Source: an uncultured Prevotella sp.
GTDB taxonomy: Bacteria > Bacteroidota > Bacteroidia > Bacteroidales > Bacteroidaceae
Assembly: GCA_900771975.1 (NCBI GenBank)
Contig: CAAGPV010000040.1
Span: 1-30,501, forward strand
Length of the DNA: 30,501 bases
Direction of reading: 5' to 3'
Part shown: positions 1 through 7,561 of the stretch, piece by piece
How positions within the stretch are numbered: the first letter of the stretch is position 1
Layout of the letters: each line of letters opens with the position of its first letter
Program-made: the position numbers and the translations under genes
Notes under the pieces: model-generated
Told to the model about the DNA's origin: nothing
Database searches by the model: none
Seen by the model: the letters and a program-made list of their open reading frames with translations, nothing else

Positions 1-75
1 GGTGGAAGGTGGGACTCGAACCCACGACATTCAGAACCACAATCTGACGCTCTAACCAACTGAACTACGTCCACC
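1..75 (-). tRNA. tRNA-His (anticodon GTG)
   Basis: The reverse complement folds as a complete tRNA without the encoded CCA. The anticodon loop reads TTGTGGT, giving anticodon GTG for histidine. The T arm is GTGGG-TTCGAGT-CCCAC. An extra 5' G (G-1) can pair with C73, the known identity element of bacterial tRNA-His. One acceptor pair is a C-T mismatch. The gene begins exactly at the window edge and has its own promoter at 108-139. Confidence 0.95.
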
Positions 76-107
76 GTATCCGCTTTTATATGCCTTAAAA
101 GCGAGTG

Positions 108-139
108 CAAAAGTACGTAAATTATTTGAACTGACCAAA
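108..139 (-). promoter_or_regulatory. Bacteroidota-type promoter of tRNA-His
   Basis: On the minus strand a TTTG (-33 element, 139-136) lies 20 bases before TACTTTTG (-7 element, 115-108), matching the known Bacteroides consensus TTTG-N19-21-TAnnTTTG. Transcription would start near 101, about 25 bases before the mature tRNA. Confidence 0.75.
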
Positions 140-161
140 TATTTTACGTACTTTTTCTTTA

Positions 162-551
162 TTATTTAGCTTGTTTGCTTTCTTGCTGGTTTGCTGCAGG
201 GGCATTTGCACCTTGCTGGTTTGCTGCAGGAGCTGCTTGTTTTTGCTGGCTTGCCCCGAAGTTAGGCATGTTCGTAGGATTGGTATTGCTATCCGCTGTT
301 TTCTCTATAACACTTTGGTCGGTAGTGGCTGTTGGCGCTACATGGGCACAAACGATGCTACATAGAACCATGGCAATTGCAAGCCCCCAGGTAGCTTTCT
401 CAATAAAGTCAGTAGTTTTGCGTACACCCATAATTTGATTGGATGAAGAAAAGTTGGATGCAAGGCCTCCTCCTTTAGATTCTTGTATAAGAACTATACC
501 GATCATAAGGATGGATGCAATCACAATAAGAATTACAAATAAAAGATACAT
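162..551 (-). CDS. secG: Protein translocase subunit SecG
   Basis: 129 residues. SecG is the small auxiliary subunit of the SecYEG channel and helps protein movement across the inner membrane. The N-terminal helix (about 2-22) is followed by the family-typical QESKGGGLAS loop, and a second membrane helix lies at about 53-70. The tail from about 75 is hydrophilic, rich in A, N and Q, and contains PAANQQ twice, encoded by a 19-bp direct repeat at 182-200 and 212-230. It is the last gene of a tight envelope operon: 9 bases separate it from the TPR-like gene. It is longer than the minimal SecG (about 75 residues) only because of the tail, which is common in Bacteroidota. Confidence 0.93.
   Translation of the reverse strand: MYLLFVILIVIASILMIGIVLIQESKGGGLASNFSSSNQIMGVRKTTDFIEKATWGLAIAMVLCSIVCAHVAPTATTDQSVIEKTADSNTNPTNMPNFGASQQKQAAPAANQQGANAPAANQQESKQAK
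182..230. repeat. 19-bp direct repeat inside secG tail
   Basis: CTTGCTGGTTTGCTGCAGG occurs at 182-200 and again at 212-230, a 30-bp period, so the repeat keeps frame. It encodes the duplicated PAANQQ in the SecG tail, and a degenerate third start is visible near 243. Replication slippage could change tail length here. Confidence 0.85.
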
Positions 552-560
552 ATTCCTGTT

Positions 561-1328
561 TTATTTATTATTATTTACAATTAATTTCTCTAAAAAACGG
601 ATTTGGTCTGCAAAGTAACGATTTTTTTTTGGATAGAGCAAATTTAATCGATTAATTATTTCCAAAGCCTTGGAATATCGGCCCTGTTTAATATAAATGC
701 GTGCCAGTGTTTCCGTGAAGTAGGAATCGCCGCTTTGTGCTTCTTGCTCTTCTGAGCTTGTTTCTTCTTCTGGTGTATATTCGAGAGTTTCCTGCAATTG
801 GGGACGGCCGTTATCTTGCTTTATGAAGTCGTCAATGAGGTTTTGGCCTTTCAGTTGTGGTTGCTCTTTGTCTTCTTCTTGAGAGGAATGCTCAAGCATA
901 TAACTGATGTAATCGGTAGCTGGATTAATATAGGTAGTTGCCTTCTTTTCTGTTTTTTCTTCTTCTTTGGCAGGTAGCGATTGTAGCCAATTGTCGATAA
1001 GGGTATTTGTCCGGTTGTCTTTTGATGTTTGGCTTTCTGTCTCTTCTTCGTTGCCAACTTCTTGTTTGGCTGGTGATGAAGGCGCTTTTTGTAATTGATA
1101 GTGTGCCCCTTCAATTAGCTGAAAGAGAATGTTTCTGTCGGAGATGTATAATGCTGCACGCCGTAACTCATCGTCAAAGGAAGAATCATGTAGCAGAAAC
1201 AGATTTTGCAATAGCAAATAGCGGGCTGGCTGATAGTAGGGGTGCAGCGCAATGATAGAACGGAGATCGTATAAAGTCTCCTTGTTGAGAAGTTCGGGAT
1301 GTTTAAACAGATGTGTGAGGTTGTTCAT
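561..1328 (-). CDS. TPR-like protein of the lptE-secG operon
   Basis: 255 residues with no signal peptide. The N-terminal part (1-80) is helical (LNKETLYDLRSIIALHPYYQ). The middle (about 80-200) is a charged linker rich in E, Q, K and S. The C-terminus (about 205-250) looks like a tetratricopeptide repeat (TETLARIYIKQGRYSKALEI). Proteins of this shape sit between lptE and secG in many Bacteroidales. The role is unknown; a cytoplasmic adaptor linked to envelope assembly is an inference from position alone. It lies 7 bases after lptE and 9 bases before secG, so the genes are almost certainly co-transcribed. Confidence 0.8.
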   Translation of the reverse strand: MNNLTHLFKHPELLNKETLYDLRSIIALHPYYQPARYLLLQNLFLLHDSSFDDELRRAALYISDRNILFQLIEGAHYQLQKAPSSPAKQEVGNEEETESQTSKDNRTNTLIDNWLQSLPAKEEEKTEKKATTYINPATDYISYMLEHSSQEEDKEQPQLKGQNLIDDFIKQDNGRPQLQETLEYTPEEETSSEEQEAQSGDSYFTETLARIYIKQGRYSKALEIINRLNLLYPKKNRYFADQIRFLEKLIVNNNK

Positions 1329-1335
1329 TGCTTTA

Positions 1336-1881
1336 TTACCAGTTAGCTACTGTTGCATTAAATATTTGTTCTGTGAGGTCTTTTACCATTTGTGTAACAA
1401 GTTCTTCTTGGACCGAGCTAAGACTTTTTGTGGTTTCATAGCTTTGGGTAGCTGTGAATTGTTGTTCAAAATCTTCCTTGTGATTTGTGTTATTGGTAAA
1501 ACGGACATTTACAGTAATGGACAGTTCCGTCATGGCGGAGTAGCCTTCACTGCTAACCGACTTGTTCCGTTGCTCGTAACGCGTTATTTCTCCTTCTATT
1601 TTTAGGTCTCCATTCCTGCGAACTTGTTGTAGTTTCGTGTGGCTTGCAAAGAGGTCTTTCAGTTCGTTGTTGAACATTGGCCCCATTGGTCCCCAAACAT
1701 ATGTAGATCGGATGGGAAAGTCTTCTATTTGAATTGTTTTGGTTTTTGTGTAATCAATGCTCGCTCCGTTGAACTTATAAGTGAAACAAGAGGAGCAAGC
1801 GAAAATTATAATGCAAACAAAGGACCATAAAAGTAGAATTCTTTGCAAGCTATGTTGGTGGTAAAGATGTGTAAGTTTCAT
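1336..1881 (-). CDS. lptE: LptE-like LPS-assembly lipoprotein
   Basis: 181 residues. LptE is the outer-membrane lipoprotein that plugs and assists LptD when lipopolysaccharide is inserted into the outer leaflet. The sequence shows a hydrophobic signal (about 14-28) ending in a lipobox-like IFAC (Cys29) with a second candidate Cys32 just before the mature YKFNGASIDY start typical of Bacteroidota LptE. The segment TKTIQIEDFPIRS and the C-terminal helix with many T, Q and E also fit. It is 12 bases downstream of the sigma-54 activator and 7 bases upstream of the TPR-like gene. Which Cys is lipidated is uncertain. Confidence 0.88.
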   Translation of the reverse strand: MKLTHLYHQHSLQRILLLWSFVCIIIFACSSCFTYKFNGASIDYTKTKTIQIEDFPIRSTYVWGPMGPMFNNELKDLFASHTKLQQVRRNGDLKIEGEITRYEQRNKSVSSEGYSAMTELSITVNVRFTNNTNHKEDFEQQFTATQSYETTKSLSSVQEELVTQMVKDLTEQIFNATVANW

Positions 1882-1893
1882 AAATGCAAAGGA

Positions 1894-3144
1894 TTATTTT
1901 TCAAGTCCATATTGTTTTATTCTACGATAGAGGGTACGGTCGCTGATACCCAATTCTTGGGCGGCTTTCTTTCGGTTGCCGTTGTTGCGATTCAAAGCGG
2001 TTTCCACTAAATGTCTTCCTATGTCGTTTAAGTTTAAGCTTTGTGGCTCTGTCACTTCTTCTGCAACCGCATCTTCTGCAGCATTATTGCTCATGTTGGA
2101 AGGAACAATAGGATAGGAGCTTGAATGGGCTACAGGGTAATTGGTTGTTTGTTGTTGCGAAATGTTGTTGGGATAGTCAACTGCTACATTCAACTTTTGG
2201 GCATCATTCAACTGCTTTCTCATGTTATTTAGATCGCGTCGTAAGTCGGTGACATTTCCACGGAGTTCATATAGAATTTTATAGAGAATTTCCCGCTCGC
2301 TTTCATAACTGTGATTACCATTGCCCTTAATGGTTGCAAGCTGCGTACTTTCTTCGTCTTGCGGAATGAATTTCCCTAAAGTGTCAACATCTATTTCTCT
2401 TTTTTCGCTCAATACCGACATTTGTTCGGTGATATTCTTTAGTTGCCGAACGTTGCCGGGCCACTTATATTTTAGTAAAATTTCCTTAGCTGGTTCTGTT
2501 AGTGTTATTTTGGGCAAATGATATTTCTCTGCCATTTGCATAGCAAAGAGTCTAAATAGCAAAACAATGTCATTCCCTCTATTGCGTAATGGTGGAATTT
2601 GAATAGGAATAGTATTGAGACGATAGTACAAGTCTTCACGAAATTTCCCTTCGCTGATAGCTTTTCGCATATTAACGTTGGTTGCTGCAACTATACGAAC
2701 ATTGGTTTTTCGGATTTCCTGTCCTCCTACACGAATGTATTCTCCGGTTTCCAAGACACGTAACAAGCGTGCTTGAGTTGCCAATGGCAATTCTCCGACT
2801 TCATCAAGGAAGATGGTTCCTTTGTCAGCAACACCAAAATAGCCGTTGCTTTCCCCAATAGCTCCTGTATAAGCACCTTTCTCGTGCCCGAAAAGCTCAC
2901 TGTCTATGGTTCCTTCTGGTATTGACCCACAGTTTATGGCAAAATATTTCTCACGACGGCGGGGCGAATTATCATGGATAATGTGGGGGATAATCTCTTT
3001 TCCGACCCCACTTTCTCCGACAATAAGAACAGACAAATCAGTGGATGCTACTTGTAAGGCAACATCCAAGGCATGGTTTAGTCCGTCACAGTTCCCGACA
3101 ATATTGTATCGTTGCTTAATTCGTTGGAGTTCTGTTGTGTTCAT
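1894..3144 (-). CDS. Sigma-54-dependent activator (AAA+ and Fis HTH, no sensor domain)
   Basis: 416 residues. It remodels sigma-54 RNA polymerase to open promoters. The AAA+ domain begins almost at the N-terminus: Walker A GESGVGKE (43-50), the sigma-54 contact loop GAYTGA (90-95, F to Y in the usual GAFTGA) and Walker B IFLDE (111-115), then REDLYYRLN. Residues about 280-370 form a helical, then low-complexity linker (N, Q, S, P). A Fis-type helix-turn-helix ends the protein (NRKKAAQELGISDRTLYRRI). No receiver, GAF or PAS domain precedes the ATPase, a layout like PspF. It is first in the operon with lptE, the TPR-like gene and secG, suggesting an envelope role (inference). Confidence 0.93.
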   Translation of the reverse strand: MNTTELQRIKQRYNIVGNCDGLNHALDVALQVASTDLSVLIVGESGVGKEIIPHIIHDNSPRRREKYFAINCGSIPEGTIDSELFGHEKGAYTGAIGESNGYFGVADKGTIFLDEVGELPLATQARLLRVLETGEYIRVGGQEIRKTNVRIVAATNVNMRKAISEGKFREDLYYRLNTIPIQIPPLRNRGNDIVLLFRLFAMQMAEKYHLPKITLTEPAKEILLKYKWPGNVRQLKNITEQMSVLSEKREIDVDTLGKFIPQDEESTQLATIKGNGNHSYESEREILYKILYELRGNVTDLRRDLNNMRKQLNDAQKLNVAVDYPNNISQQQTTNYPVAHSSSYPIVPSNMSNNAAEDAVAEEVTEPQSLNLNDIGRHLVETALNRNNGNRKKAAQELGISDRTLYRRIKQYGLEK

Positions 3145-3154
3145 ATGTAAAGAG

Positions 3155-3162
3155 CAAAATTA
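3155..3162 (-). promoter_or_regulatory. -7 promoter element of the sigma-54 activator operon
   Basis: TAATTTTG on the minus strand fits the TAnnTTTG consensus. Transcription would begin close to 3148, only a few bases before the ATG at 3144, so the mRNA may be nearly leaderless. I see no TTTG at 19-21 bases upstream. Confidence 0.5.
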
Positions 3163-3201
3163 CATAAATTATTTAATAAGATTGCCACAATGAAAGATAA
3201 T

Positions 3202-4221
3202 TTAGTTTTTTTCTTTTTTCTCAAGCTTGATTAATAAGAGACCTATCCCTGTCCAGATTAATTCTCGGATTCTGACAATGAGCGCAACGAAGATGCCGGC
3301 ACTTGATGTCAGTCCTAAGCCTGTAGCTGACATCAAGAAGCCTCCTTCACGTCCTCCAAGTTGTAGTGGCATGAAGAACAGTAGATTTGCAAAAAGCGTA
3401 GTAAAGGCAATGATTAGTATGCAATTTATATAGTTTACCTGAGGATAAAGCACTAAAAGGATGAAAAGAACTTCCAATGCACTTAAAATGCGGCAAGCCA
3501 CTTCCAACAAGACCACTAAAAAGAATGTTTTATGGTTTTGGTTGTGCAAGGCTGCTATTTGTTTGTCGATGTTGTTGAGTTGTTGTTGATGTGTCTCTAT
3601 AAAGCGAAAGGCCCATTTCTTTACCCATGGGACATATCGTAATATGTTCATTGCTTTGACAGCCAGTCCTTTTCTATATCCTTTTAGGAAAAAGGATATG
3701 ACCAAAAGACAAATGCTGGCGGTTAGCAACAGTAACAATGCCATTGGAATTGTTATTGTTTGTGTCATAACAAAGAGTATGCAAGACAGCAACCAAAACC
3801 AGAAGTGACTGAAAATATGCGTCATGACATATAAAATAACCGAGGATGAAGCGCGTTCTGCACCAATTCTTGGGGATAGTTCCATAATGCGATACGGCTC
3901 TCCTCCCATCAATCCGCCTGGGGTGGCATAGTTTAGTGCAAACCCGGAAATGGTTATTTTGTATAGCCACCAGAACTTTATGGGAGCTTGTTTGTTGGAA
4001 CTTTCTTGTTGGTTGTTCTCTTTGTATTGGCTATTTATGATGAGATACCATGAAGCCGTATTGAAAATGTATAGAAACAACCATAGGGCAACAACTGCCA
4101 AAAACCAGTATCCAGCATGTTTTAAACTGTTCCATGTGGCAGCAAAGTCTAATTGTGAGGCCATTAAAGCCAAGACAATTATCCCGAAAATGAAGAAAGC
4201 GTTCTGATACTTCTTTTTCAT
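3202..4221 (-). CDS. Flippase-like membrane protein (LPG synthase TM-domain family)
   Basis: 339 residues with about eight hydrophobic segments. The family (UPF0104, the membrane half of MprF-type lysylphosphatidylglycerol synthases) is recognised by the YATPGGLMGGEPYRI segment (about 115-129), where a Gly-rich turn and a conserved GEP follow the third helix, and by the later LQLGGREGGF motif near 285. Such proteins are thought to flip or supply lipids at the inner membrane; the substrate cannot be read from sequence. There is no C-terminal GNAT-like synthase domain, so it is not a full MprF. It begins 29 bases after the stop of the pdxA-like gene and probably belongs to that operon. Confidence 0.85.
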   Translation of the reverse strand: MKKKYQNAFFIFGIIVLALMASQLDFAATWNSLKHAGYWFLAVVALWLFLYIFNTASWYLIINSQYKENNQQESSNKQAPIKFWWLYKITISGFALNYATPGGLMGGEPYRIMELSPRIGAERASSSVILYVMTHIFSHFWFWLLSCILFVMTQTITIPMALLLLLTASICLLVISFFLKGYRKGLAVKAMNILRYVPWVKKWAFRFIETHQQQLNNIDKQIAALHNQNHKTFFLVVLLEVACRILSALEVLFILLVLYPQVNYINCILIIAFTTLFANLLFFMPLQLGGREGGFLMSATGLGLTSSAGIFVALIVRIRELIWTGIGLLLIKLEKKEKN

Positions 4222-4250
4222 GATATTGTTATCACAACTCTTAAACGTGT

Positions 4251-5360
4251 TTATTCTTTTTTCTTAGGCATTCTGTCTTCTCGCTTTTTGGGAATGGAAA
4301 AGCGTGTCCGGTCGTTTTCTTCCCGCTTTTCTTTATATAACTTTTTGAGCGGGTTCTCCATGGGAGTATCATATTCTATCCTGTTTCTGAAAAGGTCAAT
4401 GGCCAAGAAAATGGAATACCGTAACGAACAAGCGTCGGCTTCGTTCTTGCCTGCAAGTTCCAAACATCCGTTTGTAATGGGGAATGTGTGTACTAACGGC
4501 AAACCGGCAGTGAAGCAAGCCCTTTCATTGTCGTTTAAATACTTGAAAGGAGTTACGCCCTGGTCGTAGTAGAGGGCTAGAATGCCATCAAATGCTTGCC
4601 AATCTTCGCTACCGAAGAAGGAATCAGTGGCGTATGGTCCAAAGACGTGGACATCGTTTTCGTTCAATTTATTAATTGCAGGGGTAAGTATTTCCTGTTC
4701 TTCCGTTCCCAAAAGTCCGTTTTCTCCAGCTTTTGGGTTGAGTGAAAGGAGTGCAACACGGGGATTGGAAATGCGGAAATCCCGTTGCAAACTTTTGCTT
4801 AAATTCTCCAGCTTGTTTGTGATGGCTTCTGTTGTTATGTTCTCAACAACTTGTTTTAATGGTAAGTAGCGTGTAGCCAAAGCTATTCGGAGCGAATCGC
4901 TCACCAGCATAGTAAACTCGTTGTTGTAAGAGTCAATGTGGTCAGCGATGTAACGTCCTTGTCCACTAAACTGGAAAACTTTATTATTTTCGAGCGGAGT
5001 GGTAACCAATGCATCAAAAACTCCTGCTTGATAGTCTTCCAATGCTTTGTCTATAGCTTGTAGTCCTGCTTCTCCTGCAAGTTCGCTAGCAATGCCTAAT
5101 TCCACTTTTATGTCTTCATCGGTAGTGGCCATGAGGTTGATGCGACCGTCAACGATGTCTTCTGCATTATTAATGATGGAGAAGTTGCTTTGTATATTAA
5201 GAGCTTTGCAATGGTAGGCTGCAACTTTTGGTGACCCATATATAATAGGTGTACAAATCTCCAAGATTGTTGGATCTTCGAGAGCCTTGAAAATTAGCTC
5301 AAATCCAATACCGTTTGTATCTCCTTGCGTTATAGCAATGCGTGGTAATCTATTTTCCAT
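4251..5360 (-). CDS. PdxA-family protein lacking the metal-ligand histidines (likely pseudoenzyme)
   Basis: 369 residues, the normal PdxA length, with the family start ITQGDTNGIGFELI. True PdxA oxidises 4-phosphohydroxy-L-threonine in vitamin B6 synthesis and holds its metal with three His (166, 211, 266 in E. coli). Here the matching places are Tyr165 (TRYLP instead of TTHLP), Lys210 (LNPKAG instead of LNPHAG) and Tyr265 (YYDQG instead of YHDQG); the 45- and 55-residue spacings are kept, so the alignment is firm. The substrate-binding GHTE motif is GQGR (133-136), and the late HGTA motif is missing (HTFPITNG, 291-298). The open frame extends to 5519, but ATG 5360, overlapping the DUF4837 gene stop by 11 bases, gives the family N-terminus. 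PdxA catalysis looks unlikely. Confidence 0.88.
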   Translation of the reverse strand: MENRLPRIAITQGDTNGIGFELIFKALEDPTILEICTPIIYGSPKVAAYHCKALNIQSNFSIINNAEDIVDGRINLMATTDEDIKVELGIASELAGEAGLQAIDKALEDYQAGVFDALVTTPLENNKVFQFSGQGRYIADHIDSYNNEFTMLVSDSLRIALATRYLPLKQVVENITTEAITNKLENLSKSLQRDFRISNPRVALLSLNPKAGENGLLGTEEQEILTPAINKLNENDVHVFGPYATDSFFGSEDWQAFDGILALYYDQGVTPFKYLNDNERACFTAGLPLVHTFPITNGCLELAGKNEADACSLRYSIFLAIDLFRNRIEYDTPMENPLKKLYKEKREENDRTRFSIPKKREDRMPKKKE

Positions 5361-6318
5361 TTTTCTCAAATTGTTTTGTTGTGAGTGTATAGAGAACGGC
5401 TTCCAATTGCCGTAATTTGTTTTTCTTCTTTTGTCCGGGGGCATAGACAAATCCCTCAATGGTGAGTGTTTTATTGCCAAAAGAAAGTGTACGGGCAACC
5501 AAAGGCCCACCCATTGCATCGTTTTTCATCTCCCAGAGTCCTCTATATAAGAAAGATGTGCTATGCGTGTTAGTGTCGTTAGGTGCTAATAATTGTTGCC
5601 TTGTAATGCTATTTCCTACAGTTTGCATATACATATTCCTTTGTTCTCCAGGAATGTTGTTTTTCATTACACTGTCCCGAGTGTGTAAAAAGGAGCCTTG
5701 TGGCGTAATATAAACACATAAATTGCTTGCTCCGGAAGTCCCGCTTTCAGACAACCAAACAAAGTTGTCACCTTGTTTGCTTGCCACAAGTGTGCTTGGT
5801 ACAAGAATGTCGATGCCAAATTGTTTTTTAATAACGCTTTCGGCTTGAGCATTATGGTGTAATTTTAGCGAACTTATTTCAGTCTTCATCTCTTCGTTCA
5901 CCAATAAGTCGATTATCTTTTCCCCGTTTTTTTTGAGAAATCTTTTTAGTGCTATGGCAGAAGGGGTGTACACATAGAGTATGATTTGTGGTGAAGCGAA
6001 AACGTTATAGTCGTATCTCACTTTTGTATGGGCGTATTTCTTCTTGTCAACCGATACAATTACGATGGCTCTTGTCAACTGGGTTGTTGCATTAAGTTGT
6101 GAGTTGCTGGTTGAAGAAACGTCAAACATAGGCTCCGGTTGTGGCAAACCTGGCATATTTTTCGTTAGCAGATTCTGTATGATATGCGAGGTGTCACCCA
6201 CGATAAGTACTTCGTAGGGGCGTCCTCCGCTTTGTGGCAATGCCATTCGCTGGCCTTTACAAGCCATGAAAGCGAGTATGATGAGGGACAGAAATCCGGT
6301 TTTAAGTAAGTCACTCAT
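5350..6318 (-). CDS. DUF4837 family lipoprotein
   Basis: 322 residues. The ATG at 6318 overlaps the rlmN stop (ATGAGTGA, 8 bases) and is followed by a signal peptide with lipobox FMAC (Cys20), so this start is preferred over the upstream ATG at 6405. After the Cys the chain has the DUF4837 start (SGGRPYEVLIVGD) and mixed alpha/beta sequence. The family is confined mostly to Bacteroidota and has no assigned biochemical role. It sits between rlmN and the pdxA-like gene with overlaps at both ends, implying translational coupling. The mature protein should be periplasmic and membrane-anchored. Confidence 0.85.
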   Translation of the reverse strand: MSDLLKTGFLSLIILAFMACKGQRMALPQSGGRPYEVLIVGDTSHIIQNLLTKNMPGLPQPEPMFDVSSTSNSQLNATTQLTRAIVIVSVDKKKYAHTKVRYDYNVFASPQIILYVYTPSAIALKRFLKKNGEKIIDLLVNEEMKTEISSLKLHHNAQAESVIKKQFGIDILVPSTLVASKQGDNFVWLSESGTSGASNLCVYITPQGSFLHTRDSVMKNNIPGEQRNMYMQTVGNSITRQQLLAPNDTNTHSTSFLYRGLWEMKNDAMGGPLVARTLSFGNKTLTIEGFVYAPGQKKKNKLRQLEAVLYTLTTKQFEKNGK

Positions 6319-7345
6319 TCTTGTTTTTCTTAGCAGTGCTAAGTAGACCGCAAGCTGCATATATGTCTTGACCTCTGCTTGCTCTGATGGTGGTAAATAT
6401 GCCATGCTCTGTTAGAAAGTCGCGAAAGGCAATCATCTTTTTGTCATCGGCCCCATGGAGCGGAACATTGGGGATTTGGTGAAATCGAATAAGGTTGATT
6501 CGGCATGTAAGTCCTTTTAGCAACTTTACGATAGCTCGTGCATGAGCCATCGAGTCGTTTACGCCACCAAAGACAATGTATTCGAATGATAACCTTCTTT
6601 GATGGGAAAAATCATACTTTCTAAGCAGTTCTACCACGTCTGCAATGGCCATTCCCCGTTCTGCTGGCATAAGTTCTTCTCGTTGTTCGTGTATAGGCGA
6701 GTGAAGACTGATGGCAACGTGGCAATCACTTTTTTCCAAGAACTGTTGTAGTTTTTTCTTGATTCCGACGCTGCTCACGGTGATTCGTTTAGGACTCCAC
6801 GCATAGCCATAGTCAGCGGTTAATATTTCGGTAGCTCTTAGAACGTTGTCAAGGTTGTCCATGGGCTCTCCTTGTCCCATAAAAACGACATTTGTAAGTT
6901 TGTCGGCATTAGGTACGGAATATATCTGATTAAGTATTTCGTTGGCAGAAAGGCTTCCTTCAAAGCCTTGTTTTCCTGTTTGGCAAAACAAGCAATTCAT
7001 TTTGCAACCCACTTGTGACGAAACGCATAGTGTAGCTCTGTTGTCTTCCGGTATGTAAACGGTTTCTACGAATTTTCCCGATTGGGTAGGGAAAAGGTAT
7101 TTTACCGTGCCGTCAACCGACTGTTGGGCGTCTATTGGAGCTGCGCATCCAATTTCCAAATGTTCCTTCAGCTTTTCTCTGTTGGCTTTCGAAATGTTTG
7201 TCATTTCGTCTATAGAAGTGATATGGTGCTCATAAATCCATTTGGCAATTTGTGCTCCGGTGAAAGTTGGCATTCCCAAGGCTTTTACAGCCTCTTTCAT
7301 TTCCGGCAAAGTCATACCTAATAGCCTTTTTTTGTTTGCTTCCAT
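6311..7345 (-). CDS. rlmN: 23S rRNA (adenine2503-C2)-methyltransferase RlmN
   Basis: 344 residues from ATG 7345; ATG 7357 (four residues earlier) is also possible. This radical-SAM enzyme methylates C2 of A2503 in 23S rRNA, and of A37 in some tRNAs, affecting decoding accuracy. The radical-SAM cluster motif CKMNCLFC (CxxxCxxC) is present. The two methyl-relay cysteines are kept: one in LCVSSQ just before the cluster, the other in the C-terminal AACG. GQGEPMDN and SLHSP are also family marks. It leads an operon with the DUF4837 lipoprotein and the pdxA-like gene. Confidence 0.95.
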   Translation of the reverse strand: MEANKKRLLGMTLPEMKEAVKALGMPTFTGAQIAKWIYEHHITSIDEMTNISKANREKLKEHLEIGCAAPIDAQQSVDGTVKYLFPTQSGKFVETVYIPEDNRATLCVSSQVGCKMNCLFCQTGKQGFEGSLSANEILNQIYSVPNADKLTNVVFMGQGEPMDNLDNVLRATEILTADYGYAWSPKRITVSSVGIKKKLQQFLEKSDCHVAISLHSPIHEQREELMPAERGMAIADVVELLRKYDFSHQRRLSFEYIVFGGVNDSMAHARAIVKLLKGLTCRINLIRFHQIPNVPLHGADDKKMIAFRDFLTEHGIFTTIRASRGQDIYAACGLLSTAKKNKNE

Positions 7346-7369
7346 ATCCCTATACATTATTTATAGGCG

Positions 7370-7377
7370 CAAAGTTA
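7370..7377 (-). promoter_or_regulatory. -7 promoter element of rlmN operon
   Basis: TAACTTTG on the minus strand, about 25 bases before the rlmN start, fits TAnnTTTG. No well-spaced TTTG lies upstream (only TTGG at a long spacing). The remaining intergenic DNA to 7561 holds only the divergent promoter at 7493-7523. Confidence 0.5.
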
Positions 7378-7492
7378 CAGTAAATAAGTGAAATAAAAGC
7401 CAAGATTGTTTGTTTTTCTTTTAGGCTATATAAGGGCGTAGTTGTAGTAATGGGTAAAAACGTCTTCCATGCTCTTTTTCCTATTTTTATAT

Positions 7493-7523
7493 TTTGCTGA
7501 TTACTCCGATTATGTTAACTTTG
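7493..7523 (+). promoter_or_regulatory. Bacteroidota promoter of the DUF4922-AmpG-AguAB operon
   Basis: TTTG (7493-7496), 19 bases, then TAACTTTG (7516-7523): a full match to the consensus. The start point would be near 7530, giving a leader of about 30 bases to the ATG at 7562. Confidence 0.75.
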
Positions 7524-7561
7524 CAAGAAAATCACATCCAAAATAGCAAAAACCACTTGGA

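Noticed and set aside
4251..5519. PdxA-like protein with a 53-residue N-terminal extension
   Set aside because: The extension is antiparallel-free but overlaps the coding region of the DUF4837 gene in another frame; the family N-terminus begins at ATG 5360.
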